Shown one piece after another: positions 52,388 through 62,265 of a DNA stretch of 64,000 nt (the first letter of the stretch is position 1; each line of letters begins with the position of its first letter). The notes beneath the pieces are model-generated. The model was not told the origin of the DNA. It saw only the letters and a list, made by a program, of their open reading frames with translations, and did not search any database. Origin of the DNA: an uncultured Alphaproteobacteria bacterium (lineage in GTDB: Bacteria > Pseudomonadota > Alphaproteobacteria > UBA8366 > JADFVY01); the NCBI GenBank assembly GCA_947259105.1, contig CAMYKU010000012.1:1-64000 (forward strand). The letters are read 5' to 3'. Position numbers and translations under genes: made by a program.

Positions 52388-52894
52388 TCACCTGGCCGTC
52401 TCCGCGGCGGCCAGTAAATCATCCGTCAGCACCAGTTTGGCCTGGTGAATATCGTCAACCGGAAGGACGACATCCCCGTCCTTCGTCGTCAGGCGTACCG
52501 AGTTCCCGTCCATCCCCGCAAGACGGCCGCGGAAGCGGCGGCGACCGTCGATCGCGCCATGCGTTTCGATCTTCGCCTCAAAGCCCGCGAAGCGCTCGAA
52601 ATCCCGGGGCCGGACCAGCGGCCGATCGATCCCGGGCGAGCTGACTTCCAGCGTATAGGTCCCGCTGATCGGATCCTCGACATCCAGGATCGCCGATACG
52701 GTATGGCTGATCGCGGCGCAATCATCCACCGTCATGCCGGATTCGTCGCTGCGCTCCGCCATGATCTGGAGGATCGGCCGGGCGCCGCCCGACAGGTGTA
52801 CGCGCACCAGCGCAAAACCCAGCTCTGTGAGCGCCGGCGCAATCATTTTTTCGATCCGTCGGATCGGCTCCATCGGCATTTCGGCCTTCCGCAT
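52388..52894 (-). CDS. rimP: Ribosome maturation factor RimP
   Basis: A 168-residue protein for 30S assembly. Features: PALTELGFALVRVHLSGG, DDCAAISHTVSAILDVEDPI and YTLEVSSPGIDRPL (family signature) then GRLAGMDGNSVRL. Start may be 52894, 52879 or 52873; an intrinsic terminator-like hairpin lies nine bases upstream of the first, which argues for leader control of this operon. Confidence 0.94.
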   Translation of the reverse strand: MRKAEMPMEPIRRIEKMIAPALTELGFALVRVHLSGGARPILQIMAERSDESGMTVDDCAAISHTVSAILDVEDPISGTYTLEVSSPGIDRPLVRPRDFERFAGFEAKIETHGAIDGRRRFRGRLAGMDGNSVRLTTKDGDVVLPVDDIHQAKLVLTDDLLAAAETAR

Positions 52895-52902
52895 CCGGAA
52901 CT

Positions 52903-52957
52903 AAAAAGGGCGGGCCCACGGGCCCACCCACTTGCTGTCGGTCGTACAAGACGACCG
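52903..52957 (-). terminator. Terminator/attenuator just upstream of rimP
   Basis: On the - strand a 7-base stem CGGTCGT/ACGACCG (52939-52957) is followed by GGGTGGGCCC/GGGCCCGCCC (52908-52929; one G-U) and TTTTT at 52903-52907. The U-run ends about nine bases before the first rimP ATG. It either ends metK-trmB transcripts or is an attenuator in the rimP leader. Confidence 0.7.
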
Positions 52958-53050
52958 TATGGGATTTGTTGCGCTGTTATTTAGGGCAAAATCGCCCCGA
53001 TTACAAGGGTGAACCGCATTGCCGGCACGTCACGGGGCCACGGTGGCCCG

Positions 53051-53743
53051 TCATTTCCGCGGGCGCCTGCGGAATGTCAGATAGACGCAGGTCTCGCCCC
53101 GGGCCAGCGCCTTCGCCTCATAGCGGGTCTGCGGCCAGTCACCGGGCCGCGACCGCCAGTCGTCCGGCCCCTGCGCCAACCATTCGAACGCGCCGTGACC
53201 GGTGATATGGAACAGCATCCAGCGGACCAGCCGCATCTGGTCGCTGGCCAGCCGCAGCTCCGCTCCGTCCTTCATGATCCGCGCAAGGCCGGGAAGATTG
53301 TCCGGGCCGATGAAGCGGCGACGGTGATGGCGCTGTTTGGGCCAGGGGTCGGCGAACAGCACGAACACGCGGCCAACCGATGCGTCCGGCAGCGCGTCGA
53401 TCAGGTCGCGCGCATCGTCGGGATGGATGCGGATGTTCCGGATGTCGTCGCGGTCGATCTCGCTGAGCAGCCGGCCGACGCCGTTGATGAAGGGCTCGCA
53501 GCCCAGCATGCCGACAGCGGGGTGCGCCCGGCCCTGCGCCGCCACGTGCTCGCCGCCTCCAAAGCCGACCTCAAGCCAGATATCGTCGACCGGAAAGCCG
53601 AAGACCGCCACGGGGTCGATTCGCCCGCACGACACGTCGATGCGGAGTTTCGGCAGCAATTCCTCGAACAGCCGGCGCCGTCCGGGCCGCAGCACGCGGC
53701 CCCTTCGCCTGCCGTAGAAAACGCGTTTCCGTCCGTCCGTCAG
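53051..53743 (-). CDS. trmB: tRNA (guanine-N7-)-methyltransferase; start codon unclear
   Basis: A 230-residue SAM enzyme that makes m7G46. Family blocks: RVFYGRRRGRVLRPGRR, LEVGFGGGEHVA, VFVLFADPWPKQRHHRRR. Homology requires a start upstream of FYGRRRG, but only CTG (53743) or ATC (53746) are in frame after the metK stop at 53754; GTG inside the conserved block would truncate it. The gene is otherwise intact. Confidence 0.87.
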   Translation of the reverse strand: MTDGRKRVFYGRRRGRVLRPGRRRLFEELLPKLRIDVSCGRIDPVAVFGFPVDDIWLEVGFGGGEHVAAQGRAHPAVGMLGCEPFINGVGRLLSEIDRDDIRNIRIHPDDARDLIDALPDASVGRVFVLFADPWPKQRHHRRRFIGPDNLPGLARIMKDGAELRLASDQMRLVRWMLFHITGHGAFEWLAQGPDDWRSRPGDWPQTRYEAKALARGETCVYLTFRRRPRK

Positions 53744-53753
53744 GATTGGCGGC

Positions 53754-54923
53754 CTAGCCCAGCGCTGTACGCAGCGGCTCGACCAGATCCGTCCGCTCCC
53801 ACGAAAACCCGCCGTCGGGCTCCGGTTCACGCCCGAAATGACCGTAGGCCGAGGTGCGCGCATATATCGGCCGGCTGAGCTCGAGATGTTCGCGGATGCC
53901 GCGCGGGCTGAGATCCATGTGCTGCTGCAGGACATCGGACAGACGATCCTCGTCGACCCGGCCGGTCCCGTAGGTGTCGACATAGACCGACAGGGGCCGG
54001 GAGACTCCGATGGCGTAGGCGACCTGGATCGCACAGCGGCTGGCGAGTCCGGCGGCCACGACATTCTTCGCTAGATACCGGGCCGCGTAGGCCGCCGAGC
54101 GGTCGACCTTGGTCGGGTCCTTGCCGGAAAACGCGCCGCCGCCGTGCGGAGCGGCGCCACCATATGTGTCGACAATGATCTTGCGGCCGGTCAGCCCGCA
54201 ATCGCCGTCGGGGCCGCCGATGACGAAACGGCCGGTCGGGTTGACGTAGAAGTTCTCTTCGGCGCACATCCAGCCTTTCGGCAGTACGTTGACCACATGG
54301 GGACGGACGATCTCGCGGACCTCGTCCTGTTCCATCGCTTCCGAATGCTGGGTGGACACGACGATGGCGGCGGCGCGAACCGGCTTGCCGTCCTCATAGG
54401 CCAGCGTTACCTGGCCCTTGGAATCGGGACCCAGCCCCGGTGCGGCGCCGGAATGACGCGCTTCCGCCAGGCTGTGCAGGATCGCGTGGCTGTAGAAGAT
54501 CGGCGCCGGCATCAGCGCCGGCGTTTCCTCGCAGGCGTAGCCGAACATCAGCCCCTGGTCGCCCGCGCCTTCGTCCTTGTTGCCGGCCGCATCGACGCCG
54601 ACCGCAATATCGCTCGACTGCTCGTGCACATAGCACTCGACCGCCAACTTCTGCCAGTGGAACCCCTCCTGCTCGTAGCCGATCTCCTTGACGGCCTTGC
54701 GCGCGACATCTTCAAGATGCTCGCGCGTGATGGCGCTGGGACCCCGGACTTCGCCGGCCAGAATGACGCGGTTGGTGGTGGACAGGGTTTCGACGGCGAC
54801 CCGTGCCTGGGGATCGGCCCCCAGATAGGTATCGACGATGGCGTCCGAAATCCGGTCGCACACCTTGTCCGGATGTCCCTCCGAGACGGATTCGCTTGTA
54901 AAAACAAAGTTCTTTCTGGCCAC
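53754..54923 (-). CDS. metK: S-adenosylmethionine synthetase
   Basis: A 389-residue ATP:methionine adenosyltransferase. GTG 54923 ([20 protein letters not shown]) with GGAAGGGGGA upstream is the start. [13 protein letters not shown] holds the loop and [16 protein letters not shown] the phosphate-binding motif. It supplies SAM also used by the many methyltransferases in this window (CobI, CobJ, CobM, UbiE, TrmB, MiaB). Confidence 0.96.
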   Translation of the reverse strand: MARKNFVFTSESVSEGHPDKVCDRISDAIVDTYLGADPQARVAVETLSTTNRVILAGEVRGPSAITREHLEDVARKAVKEIGYEQEGFHWQKLAVECYVHEQSSDIAVGVDAAGNKDEGAGDQGLMFGYACEETPALMPAPIFYSHAILHSLAEARHSGAAPGLGPDSKGQVTLAYEDGKPVRAAAIVVSTQHSEAMEQDEVREIVRPHVVNVLPKGWMCAEENFYVNPTGRFVIGGPDGDCGLTGRKIIVDTYGGAAPHGGGAFSGKDPTKVDRSAAYAARYLAKNVVAAGLASRCAIQVAYAIGVSRPLSVYVDTYGTGRVDEDRLSDVLQQHMDLSPRGIREHLELSRPIYARTSAYGHFGREPEPDGGFSWERTDLVEPLRTALG

Positions 54924-55025
54924 TGGTCCCCCTTCCGGAAACATACCGGAGAAACAGATGATAGCGGCGCGCCGCCACATTACGGCGCACCCCGTCACGC
55001 CCGCAGCGGGCGGGGACGACTAATG

Positions 55026-55048
55026 ACGTGCTAATCGGGGAACGTCAA
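55026..55048 (-). promoter_or_regulatory. Putative metK promoter
   Basis: On the - strand TTGACG (55048-55043) and CATTAG 17 bases later form a weak sigma-70-type promoter. The leader of about 95 bases then has a GC-rich hairpin but no recognisable SAM riboswitch. Confidence 0.35.
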
Positions 55049-55100
55049 GAACAATGCCTGCGCCGGCACTTTTCCCGGCGCAGACGTGCTCGCAACTGCC

Positions 55101-55547
55101 TCAGCTGCTGCTGGCGGCGGCTAGACTCTTGGCAAGATCGAACAGGCGCTTGCGGACCGTCGGTTCCTTGATCCTGTAATAGGCTCGAACCAGTTCGAGC
55201 GTCTCGCGCTTGGCCAACGGATCTGCCGAAAACTCTTCCTGAATCCGCTCCGCAAGGCCGGCCGACGCCTTGCCGCCCTTGCCGGAAATCTCCGGCGGCA
55301 TGTCCTCGAAGAAAAACGAAACCGGCACGTCCAGTACGCGTGACAGGTGGTACAGGCGGCTCGCGCCGATCCGGTTCGCGCCTCTCTCATATTTCTGAAT
55401 CTGCTGGAAAGTCAGGCCGACCGCTTCACCGAGTTTCTCCTGGCTGAGGCCGAGGAGGGTGCGGCGAAGCCGGACCCGGCTTCCGACGTGGATGTCGACC
55501 GGATTAGGCTTTCCTGTCCGACTTACTGGTTGTTTGTGTTCTGGCAT
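55101..55547 (-). CDS. XRE-family helix-turn-helix regulator
   Basis: A 148-residue protein with an N-terminal Cro/CI helix-turn-helix (VRLRRTLLGLSQEKLGEAVGL, TFQQIQKYERGANRIGASRL) and a C-terminal helical part (ETLELVRAYYRIKEPTVRKRL). This regulator is conserved between lnt and metK in many alphaproteobacteria; its targets here are unknown. Upstream region 55548-55674 is AT-rich and carries its promoter. Confidence 0.88.
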   Translation of the reverse strand: MPEHKQPVSRTGKPNPVDIHVGSRVRLRRTLLGLSQEKLGEAVGLTFQQIQKYERGANRIGASRLYHLSRVLDVPVSFFFEDMPPEISGKGGKASAGLAERIQEEFSADPLAKRETLELVRAYYRIKEPTVRKRLFDLAKSLAAASSS

Positions 55548-55674
55548 GACCTACAGTCCGGTTCTGCTGCTGTCTGACAATGTGCATCGTGCTTGAATGT
55601 ACGGCATTCTTAAAGCATACAAACGTATTCAGTCAAGGACAGAGGCTGTTTGAAAAATGTGTTTTACAGTGCCA

Positions 55675-57246
55675 TTAATTGCTTGGCACGCGTAATAATG
55701 ATAGAAATACAATTGCCATTAGAAATAAATGCGCGTAGTCGCCAAACCTGCCATACAGGGGCACATCCGCCGCCGCCCTGGGCAGTCCGGTGTCCACGAT
55801 ACCCTGTTCGCTCAGCCCAATGCGGACGATTTCCCGTCCGTAGGAATCGAACACCGCCGAGATACCGGTGTTGGCGGAGCGGACGAGCGGCATGCCTTCC
55901 TCGATGGCGCGGGCCCGGGCGATCGCCAGGTGCTGGTGCGGCCCCGCCGTATCGCCGTACCAGGCATCGTTCGTCAGGTTCAGCAACCAGCCCGGCCGGC
56001 GCGCGGCGTCGACCGTCTCCCCGGGGAAAATGGCCTCATAGCAGATCAGCGGGCTGACCGGCGGTAAGCCAGCCAGATCAAGGGTTTTCGGGCCCGGCCC
56101 GGGCGAGAAATCCAGCGCGCCCGGCGTGATCTTGTCAAACGGCAGTATCTCGCGGAAGGGCATATACTCGCCGAACGGGACCAGATGAAACTTGTCGAAG
56201 CCCGCTGTGATATTTCCTGACCCGTCCAGGGCAACCATGGCATTCCAGATGCGATCGGGCGCCCGCGCGCGCCGTGGCGTGCCGGTCAGCAGCAGTCCGC
56301 CCTCCGGCACGATGCTGGCGACCGCCTCGCGAACTTCGGCGTTGTTGGTCAGATCGATGGTGGCAGCGGTCTCCGGCCACACGACATGGGTGACCCAGTC
56401 GGGCCGGTCGACGATGCTCAGCGACATCTGCAGATCAAAATTCCGGCGAATCAGGCGGCGGTCCCATTTCTCGCGTTGCGGGATATTTGCCTGCACGAGA
56501 CGCAGGCCGACATCCGGGACCATTTGGTCGTCCAACGCCGGCGCGCCCGCGATTCGCACCATGCCCCCGGCCCAGGTGGCCGCCGGGATGGCGACCGCGA
56601 GACCCAGCGACAGCCAGCGCCGGCGCGGCGACCCGCCCGCAACTCCGGCGGCGAGCGCTGCAGCCGTCACCGCAAGCAGGGTCACGCCATACATTCCGAA
56701 GACCGAGGCCGACTGGGCCAGGGCGTCGGACCCCAGCCAGCCGTATCCGGCGAGGTTCCAGGGAAATCCGGTAAACATCTTGCCGCGCAGCCATTCCGTC
56801 GCGCCCCAGGCCAGCGCCAGCATCAGGGCCCGGCGGAGGTGGCCGTCGCCCCACAGGCTGGCAAGCATGGTCGCGAGCCCGTGATAGACCGCAAGGAAGA
56901 TCGGCAGACCGATTGCCGCGAACGGCAGAACCCAGATCAGATCGAAGGAATAGGTGATTGGCGCAAACCCGATCCAGTAGAGGCTCGCCACGAAATAGCC
57001 CATGCCGAACCACCATCCGGTGAAGAAGGCGGTGCGCCTGCGCAGGCCGGCCGGCAGCATCCAGACCAGCCCCGCGAAAGCGACATACAGCAGGGGAAAC
57101 AGGTAGACCGGCGGCAGAGCCAGCGTGGCGAACGTACCGAGGCCCGCCGCCACCGCGTGACGGCGCCAGCCATGCAGTTCCGTAAACCACCTGGCGACGG
57201 CGTCCACCCGAACGCCGTTCCAGCCGCCGGAACCGTCAGTCGCCAT
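55675..57246 (-). CDS. lnt: Apolipoprotein N-acyltransferase
   Basis: A 523-residue inner-membrane enzyme that adds the third acyl chain to lipoproteins. Six hydrophobic helices precede a periplasmic nitrilase-like domain: WPETAATIDL (catalytic Glu), FDKFHLVPFGEYMPF (Lys) and LICYEAIFPGETV (Cys). It overlaps corC by 11 bases; a last hydrophobic segment closes the protein. Confidence 0.94.
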   Translation of the reverse strand: MATDGSGGWNGVRVDAVARWFTELHGWRRHAVAAGLGTFATLALPPVYLFPLLYVAFAGLVWMLPAGLRRRTAFFTGWWFGMGYFVASLYWIGFAPITYSFDLIWVLPFAAIGLPIFLAVYHGLATMLASLWGDGHLRRALMLALAWGATEWLRGKMFTGFPWNLAGYGWLGSDALAQSASVFGMYGVTLLAVTAAALAAGVAGGSPRRRWLSLGLAVAIPAATWAGGMVRIAGAPALDDQMVPDVGLRLVQANIPQREKWDRRLIRRNFDLQMSLSIVDRPDWVTHVVWPETAATIDLTNNAEVREAVASIVPEGGLLLTGTPRRARAPDRIWNAMVALDGSGNITAGFDKFHLVPFGEYMPFREILPFDKITPGALDFSPGPGPKTLDLAGLPPVSPLICYEAIFPGETVDAARRPGWLLNLTNDAWYGDTAGPHQHLAIARARAIEEGMPLVRSANTGISAVFDSYGREIVRIGLSEQGIVDTGLPRAAADVPLYGRFGDYAHLFLMAIVFLSLLRVPSN

Positions 57247-58177
57247 GGACCGCCAGGTGGCCGGGCATGTTGCGCACCCGCAGCCGCTTGACGCGGCGCG
57301 GATCGGCGTCCATCACCTCGAATTCCAGACCCGACGCGTCGTGAACGACCAGTTCGCCGCGGACCGGGACGCGCCCGGCAAGCACCGAGATGAACCCGCC
57401 CAGCGTATCCACGTCGCCTTCGTCCTCCGAACCGGTGACCAGCGGTCCGGCCTTGACCTCGAACTCCTCGATCGGCAGGCGCGCGTCGACGACCATCGAC
57501 CCGTCGGGCCGCTCTTCCATACGCGGCGCGGTCGCAGCCTCGTGCTCCTCCTCGATCTCGCCGACGATCTCCTCAACCAGGTCCTCGATGGTGACCAGCC
57601 CGTCGATGCCGCCATATTCGTCGACCACGAGCGCCATGTGGATCCGGCTCTTGCGCATCTGCAGCAACAGGTCGAGGACGCGCATGCTGGGCGCGACGAA
57701 CAACAGCTGGCGGACCAGCCGCCGCAGGCCCGGTCGACGGCCGCGGCCGTTGGCCTTGTCGATCGCGCCGAGCACGTCGCGGATGTGGATCATGCCGATC
57801 GCATCGTCCAGCGTCCCCTGGTAGACCGGAATGCGCGAATGTCCTTTCCGGGTCATCACCGCGACCACCTCGTCGAGAGGCGTGCCGGCCTCGACCGCGT
57901 CGATATCGGCGCGCGGCACCATCACGTCCGATATCGTCACCGTGCCGAGCTTCAGCACGTTGGCTATGAGCGTGTGTTCTTCCGGGTCGATCGGCTCGGC
58001 CCGCTCCTCGCGCTCGTCGATCAGCGCCTCGACGCGGTCGCGCAGCGACGTATCCCCGTTGCGGCCGCCGCGCAGCCCTTTGAGCCAGCCGACGATACCC
58101 GTGGTCTTGCGGACATCGTCGTTCGCCGACCCGTTGTCGGCGGCCGTTTTTCTGATGGATGGAGGTTCTTCTGACAT
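57236..58177 (-). CDS. CorC/HlyC-family protein with two CBS domains
   Basis: A 313-residue cytosolic protein. The CBS pair spans DVMVPRADIDAVEAGTPLDE and RIPVYQGTLDDAIGMIHIRDV; the CorC_HlyC domain has EYGGIDGLVTIEDLVEEIVG and the VDARLPIEEFE segment. No membrane DUF21 is present. Family role in Mg/Co efflux and membrane lipoprotein steps; the ybeY-corC-lnt order is common. Confidence 0.9.
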   Translation of the reverse strand: MSEEPPSIRKTAADNGSANDDVRKTTGIVGWLKGLRGGRNGDTSLRDRVEALIDEREERAEPIDPEEHTLIANVLKLGTVTISDVMVPRADIDAVEAGTPLDEVVAVMTRKGHSRIPVYQGTLDDAIGMIHIRDVLGAIDKANGRGRRPGLRRLVRQLLFVAPSMRVLDLLLQMRKSRIHMALVVDEYGGIDGLVTIEDLVEEIVGEIEEEHEAATAPRMEERPDGSMVVDARLPIEEFEVKAGPLVTGSEDEGDVDTLGGFISVLAGRVPVRGELVVHDASGLEFEVMDADPRRVKRLRVRNMPGHLAVHGD

Positions 58178-58189
58178 TCCTGTTCACGC

Positions 58190-58693
58190 TCAATCGGCGG
58201 CGTTCTCGACCGCAGCATATGGATTCGCGACTCCCAGACCGTTGAGGATCGCGATCTCCAGCGCCTCCATCGCGGCCGCCTGCGCACCGTTTTCATGGTC
58301 GCGTCCCAGGAGATGCAGCATGCCATGCACCACGAGATGACTGACATGATCGGACAACGGCTTCGAGCGTTTCGCGGCCTCGCGCTGCACGGTCTCGAAC
58401 GCCAGGACGATATCGCCCAGCAGACGCGCGCGGCCGGCCGCGCCACTGTCCTCCGCGGGGAAGGCGAGCACGTTCGTCGGCATGTCCTTGCCCCGGTATT
58501 CCCGGTTCAGATTGCGCATCGTCGCGTCATCGGCCAGGGCCACGCTGACTTCCGCGCCGTCGGCCGCGGCGCCATCGCCTTCCGACTTCCAGGTCGATTC
58601 GGCGGCCCGCCGTACCACGGCCTCCACCTCGGGCAGCGTCGAGTCCCACGCGCCGGAAACAGCGGATATTTCGGTGGTCAGGCCGCCCGTCAA
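58190..58693 (-). CDS. ybeY: Endoribonuclease YbeY (16S rRNA maturation)
   Basis: A 167-residue zinc-dependent RNase. Zinc ligands lie in HLVVHGMLHLLGRDHE, and LNREYRGKDMPTNVLAFP is the family core. The TTG start at 58693 overlaps the phoH stop (TTGA); no ATG lies near. Confidence 0.92.
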   Translation of the reverse strand: MTGGLTTEISAVSGAWDSTLPEVEAVVRRAAESTWKSEGDGAAADGAEVSVALADDATMRNLNREYRGKDMPTNVLAFPAEDSGAAGRARLLGDIVLAFETVQREAAKRSKPLSDHVSHLVVHGMLHLLGRDHENGAQAAAMEALEIAILNGLGVANPYAAVENAAD

Positions 58694-59697
58694 CTGTCGT
58701 CCTCCGGTTTGACGATCCGTGCGCGTTCCCTTTCGTCGTAGGCCTGGATGATGCGTGTGACCAACTCGTGCCGGACCACGTCGGCCTGGGTGAACCGGAT
58801 GAAGTCGATCCCGGGTACGCCCGACAGGGTTTCGACCGCGTCCACGAGGCCTGATCGCAGGCCGCCGGGCAGGTCGATCTGGGTCACGTCGCCGGTCACG
58901 ACCATCCGGCTGTTCTCGCCGATCCGGGTGAGCGCCATCTTCATCTGCACCGGCGTCGTGTTCTGCGCCTCATCCAGGATCACGAAGGCGTTCGATAGCG
59001 TCCGGCCGCGCATGAAGGCGAGGGGGGCGATCTCAATCTCGCCGGCCTCGAGCCGTTTCATGACCTGTTCCGCCGGTAGCGCATCGTACAGCGCATCGTA
59101 GAGCGGCCGCATGTAGGGATCGACCTTGTCGCGCATGTCGCCCGGCAGGAATCCCAGCCGTTCGCCGGCCTCAACGGCCGGGCGGGACAGCACGATGCGG
59201 TCGACCTTCCCGGCGGTCAGCATGGCCACCGCGGCGCAGACCGCAAGATACGTCTTGCCGGTTCCGGCGGGACCCGTCGCGAACACCATCTCGCGATCGC
59301 CGATTGTCTTCATATAGCGCGCCTGCGTCGGCGAGCGCGCGATGATCCGCTTGCGTTTGGTCTGGATGAACGGCTCGGTGCCGGCGGCAACGCTGTCGCC
59401 GTTGCCACCCTCGGTCATCCGCACCGCGGCGTCGACCTCGGCGAATCCGACCTGCTGCCCGTCGTCGACCGCTTCGTACAGCCGCTGCAGCGCATCCCGC
59501 GCCGTCGCCGCGGCATCCGGCGGTCCGGAGATGGCGACGACGTTGCCGCGATTGTGCAGGGACACGCCCAGCCGCTGTTCGATGCGCGCGAGGTGCCGGT
59601 CATGCTCTCCGAATACCGACGGCAGCAGCCGGTTGTCGTCGAACTCGATCTGCATCGACACGGTTTCGGCGGGTCTGGGGACCGGTTTCAAGCACAT
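58690..59697 (-). CDS. PhoH-like ATPase (YbeZ family)
   Basis: A 335-residue ATPase. An N-terminal KH-like region [21 protein letters not shown] precedes the P-loop [18 protein letters not shown] (near residue 140), [19 protein letters not shown] and [14 protein letters not shown] 59697 overlaps the miaB end by ten bases; ATG 59655 is possible. Typically acts with YbeY. Confidence 0.93.
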   Translation of the reverse strand: MCLKPVPRPAETVSMQIEFDDNRLLPSVFGEHDRHLARIEQRLGVSLHNRGNVVAISGPPDAAATARDALQRLYEAVDDGQQVGFAEVDAAVRMTEGGNGDSVAAGTEPFIQTKRKRIIARSPTQARYMKTIGDREMVFATGPAGTGKTYLAVCAAVAMLTAGKVDRIVLSRPAVEAGERLGFLPGDMRDKVDPYMRPLYDALYDALPAEQVMKRLEAGEIEIAPLAFMRGRTLSNAFVILDEAQNTTPVQMKMALTRIGENSRMVVTGDVTQIDLPGGLRSGLVDAVETLSGVPGIDFIRFTQADVVRHELVTRIIQAYDERERARIVKPEDDS

Positions 59698-61061
59698 ACC
59701 CTTTGGGTCGGAGAATCGTGATCGGCTACCGTGACCTCGCCGTGCAGGCTGTGCGCGCCGATCCGGACGATCCGGCAATCGACGATCTCGCCGATCAGCC
59801 GCTCGGGCGCCTCGACGATCACCGCCTGCATCCACGGCGACCGGCCGACGATCTGCCCCGGCCGGCGGCCACGTCTCTCGAACAGCACCGGGAGCGCGGC
59901 TCCATCCTTCGACCGGTGGAACGCGGCCTCCTGCACGCCAAGCAGTTGCTGCAGGGTTTCCAGGCGCTCGTCCTTCACCCGCTCCGGGACAACATCCTCC
60001 ATTGCCGCGGCCGGGGTTCCGGGGCGGGCGCTGAATTTGAAGGAATAGGCGCCGGCGAATCCGACCTCGGACACCAGGCGGAGCGTCGCGGCGAAATCGG
60101 CGTCCGTTTCGCCGGGGAATCCGACGATGAAATCGGAACTCAGCGCAATGTCGGGCCGCGCCGCACGCAACCGGTCGACGGTGCGTCGGTAATCGTCGGC
60201 ACCGTGCTGCCGGTTCATCGCCGCGAGGATCCTGTCGCTGCCGGACTGGACCGGCAGGTGGAGATACGGCATCAGCTTGTCGACCGCACCGTGCGCGGCG
60301 ATCAGCCCGTCGTCGACATCGCGCGGATGGCTCGTCGTATAACGGATTCGCGCCAACCCATCGATCTCCGCAAGATGCCGGATCAGCCGGCCAAGCCGCC
60401 ATTCGCCTCCACCGACGCCCCGGCCGTGCCACGCATTGACGTTCTGGCCCAGGAGCGTGATCTCGCGCACGCCTGCCGCTACCAGGCGCTGCGCTTCGGC
60501 CGCGATGGCCGCGGCGTCGCGGGAATACTCGGCGCCGCGCGTATAGGGCACGACGCAGAACGTGCAGAACCGGTCACACCCCTCCTGGATCGACAGGAAC
60601 GCGGATGCGCCCTGCGGCGCCTCGTTGTCCGGCAGATGGTCGAACTTGGCCTCGACCGGGAACTCGACATCCAGAACCGCGCTGCGCGCCCGGGCCGCCC
60701 GCGCGACCATCTCCGGCAGGCGGTGATAGGTCTGCGGGCCGAACACCAGGTCCACATAGGGCGCGCGCGCAAGAATCTCCTCGCCCTCCGCCTGGGCAAC
60801 GCAGCCGCCCACGGCGATCACCATGCGGCCGTCGCCGCGCGCCTCCCTGTCCTGCTTCAGGGGTCGCAGCCGGCCAAGCTCGGAATAGACCTTCTCGGCC
60901 GCCTTCTCGCGGATATGGCAGGTGTTCAGGATCACCATGTCCGCGCCCTCCGGTGAATCCGCCGGAACGTAGCCGAGCGGCTGCAGGACGTCCGCCATGC
61001 GCGCGGAGTCATACACATTCATCTGGCAGCCGTATGTCTTGATGAAAAGCCGTTTCGCCAA
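59688..61061 (-). CDS. miaB: tRNA-2-methylthio-N6-dimethylallyladenosine synthase
   Basis: A 457-residue radical SAM methylthiotransferase acting on A37 of tRNA. N-terminal cluster cysteines in [21 protein letters not shown] and GGCVAQAEG; radical [20 protein letters not shown] near residue 160; C-terminal TRAM domain [16 protein letters not shown]. First gene of the miaB-phoH-ybeY-corC-lnt run. Confidence 0.95.
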   Translation of the reverse strand: MAKRLFIKTYGCQMNVYDSARMADVLQPLGYVPADSPEGADMVILNTCHIREKAAEKVYSELGRLRPLKQDREARGDGRMVIAVGGCVAQAEGEEILARAPYVDLVFGPQTYHRLPEMVARAARARSAVLDVEFPVEAKFDHLPDNEAPQGASAFLSIQEGCDRFCTFCVVPYTRGAEYSRDAAAIAAEAQRLVAAGVREITLLGQNVNAWHGRGVGGGEWRLGRLIRHLAEIDGLARIRYTTSHPRDVDDGLIAAHGAVDKLMPYLHLPVQSGSDRILAAMNRQHGADDYRRTVDRLRAARPDIALSSDFIVGFPGETDADFAATLRLVSEVGFAGAYSFKFSARPGTPAAAMEDVVPERVKDERLETLQQLLGVQEAAFHRSKDGAALPVLFERRGRRPGQIVGRSPWMQAVIVEAPERLIGEIVDCRIVRIGAHSLHGEVTVADHDSPTQRVCA

Positions 61062-61335
61062 GGCCTATCCTATCCTTGGCGCGTATGCGGCGGAACGCGC
61101 TGTCATTCGCAGGGCCGAACCCGTTCAGTCAATTCGTATCGATTCCTTGTCTTGCTGACGCGGCAACCGGCCAGCGCAGTGGTGATTCGGAAAGTGATAC
61201 CTACATCGGCCAATTACAACAGGCCCATGTGAATATCCGGTTAATAGCACGTTATCACCAGCTTGCCGGCGCGATCAAGGCGAGTCGCGCAAGAGCGCGA
61301 TACCAACTGTGGTTGTAGGCTGCGACGCTCCCCTC

Positions 61336-62214
61336 TCACCGCCGCCGATATCGCCTGTGGTATCTCTCGGGAACGTGATCGATCTGCGCCACAAGGCAGA
61401 CGTCCAGAGTGCCAATTTCGCTGTTGACGACAGCGCCGCAACCGATCATCGCGCCAAGGTGGAGATAGCCCTTGAGCACGGGTGGCATCGCGTTCCATGC
61501 ATTGTCATGGTCGACCGCCGCGGCGGGAATGCGGTCCATGTCCACGAAGCGCTCAGGCAGTGCCTGTGGCCGCAATCCCGGCGGCGCAAGACGGGTGTGG
61601 TGAAGATAGGCCAGTTGGCTCAGATGCTCGACAGGCTGGGTGCCCGGAAGGCCAGCCGTGCCGAACATGAGTCCGATGCTGTACGCATACAGATATGCCG
61701 CAACACCGTGCCAAAGCCGGCGAACCGTCTTTTGCGAACGATAGTCGGGATCGATGCAAGTGCGGCTGAATTCAACGATTTCTCCGGACCAGCTCAACTG
61801 AGGTTCGATGTTGAAGTCGGCGGCCGCAGAGAACCCCGGCGCCGGCAGATAGGGCGGGAATGATCGCGCCGCGCGGCCCCGCAACAGACGAACAGTCGCG
61901 ACAACCCCCGCCGCGCCCAAACCCCGCTTCGGATCAAGAACGACGAGATGGTCGGCCACTTTGTCGAAAATGTCGAAGTCGCGCAGTCGCCATTTTGCGG
62001 CGACCGACGGCCGGCCGGTCATTTCCTCGAAGAACACCCGGTACCCGAGCGCCTGCGCGGCATCGACCTCTTCGGGGGATCTGGCAAGCCGGACCAGCAA
62101 GCCGTCATCGCGAGCCTGCTGTCCAGCAGCGGACGGGATACTGGATATCTCGCCCGCAAGGTTGGTTTGCTCTAACATGGCCGCGATCATGCAGGCGCCG
62201 TATGACCGCTGCAT
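61336..62214 (-). CDS. OlsB-like N-acyltransferase (GNAT/autoinducer-synthase fold)
   Basis: A 292-residue protein. ALGYRVFFEEMTGRP, then EFSRTCIDPDYRSQKTVRRLW and YAYSIGLMFGTAGLPGTQP are the blocks of ornithine N-alpha-acyltransferase (OlsB). It would use hydroxyacyl-ACP to make lyso-ornithine lipid, part of phosphate-free membrane lipid synthesis; the OlsA partner is not in the window. 61062-61335 downstream of it holds only a small hairpin (61285-61300). Confidence 0.78.
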   Translation of the reverse strand: MQRSYGACMIAAMLEQTNLAGEISSIPSAAGQQARDDGLLVRLARSPEEVDAAQALGYRVFFEEMTGRPSVAAKWRLRDFDIFDKVADHLVVLDPKRGLGAAGVVATVRLLRGRAARSFPPYLPAPGFSAAADFNIEPQLSWSGEIVEFSRTCIDPDYRSQKTVRRLWHGVAAYLYAYSIGLMFGTAGLPGTQPVEHLSQLAYLHHTRLAPPGLRPQALPERFVDMDRIPAAAVDHDNAWNAMPPVLKGYLHLGAMIGCGAVVNSEIGTLDVCLVAQIDHVPERYHRRYRRR

Positions 62215-62265
62215 TGCAGGCCGATGACAAACTGGCGGAAAGTTCGCCGGCAGGAACCAGGGCGG

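Noticed and set aside
54924-55100. SAM or SAH riboswitch before metK
   Set aside because: The leader has a GC-rich hairpin but no match to SAM-I, SAM-II or SAM/SAH core sequences that I could recognise.
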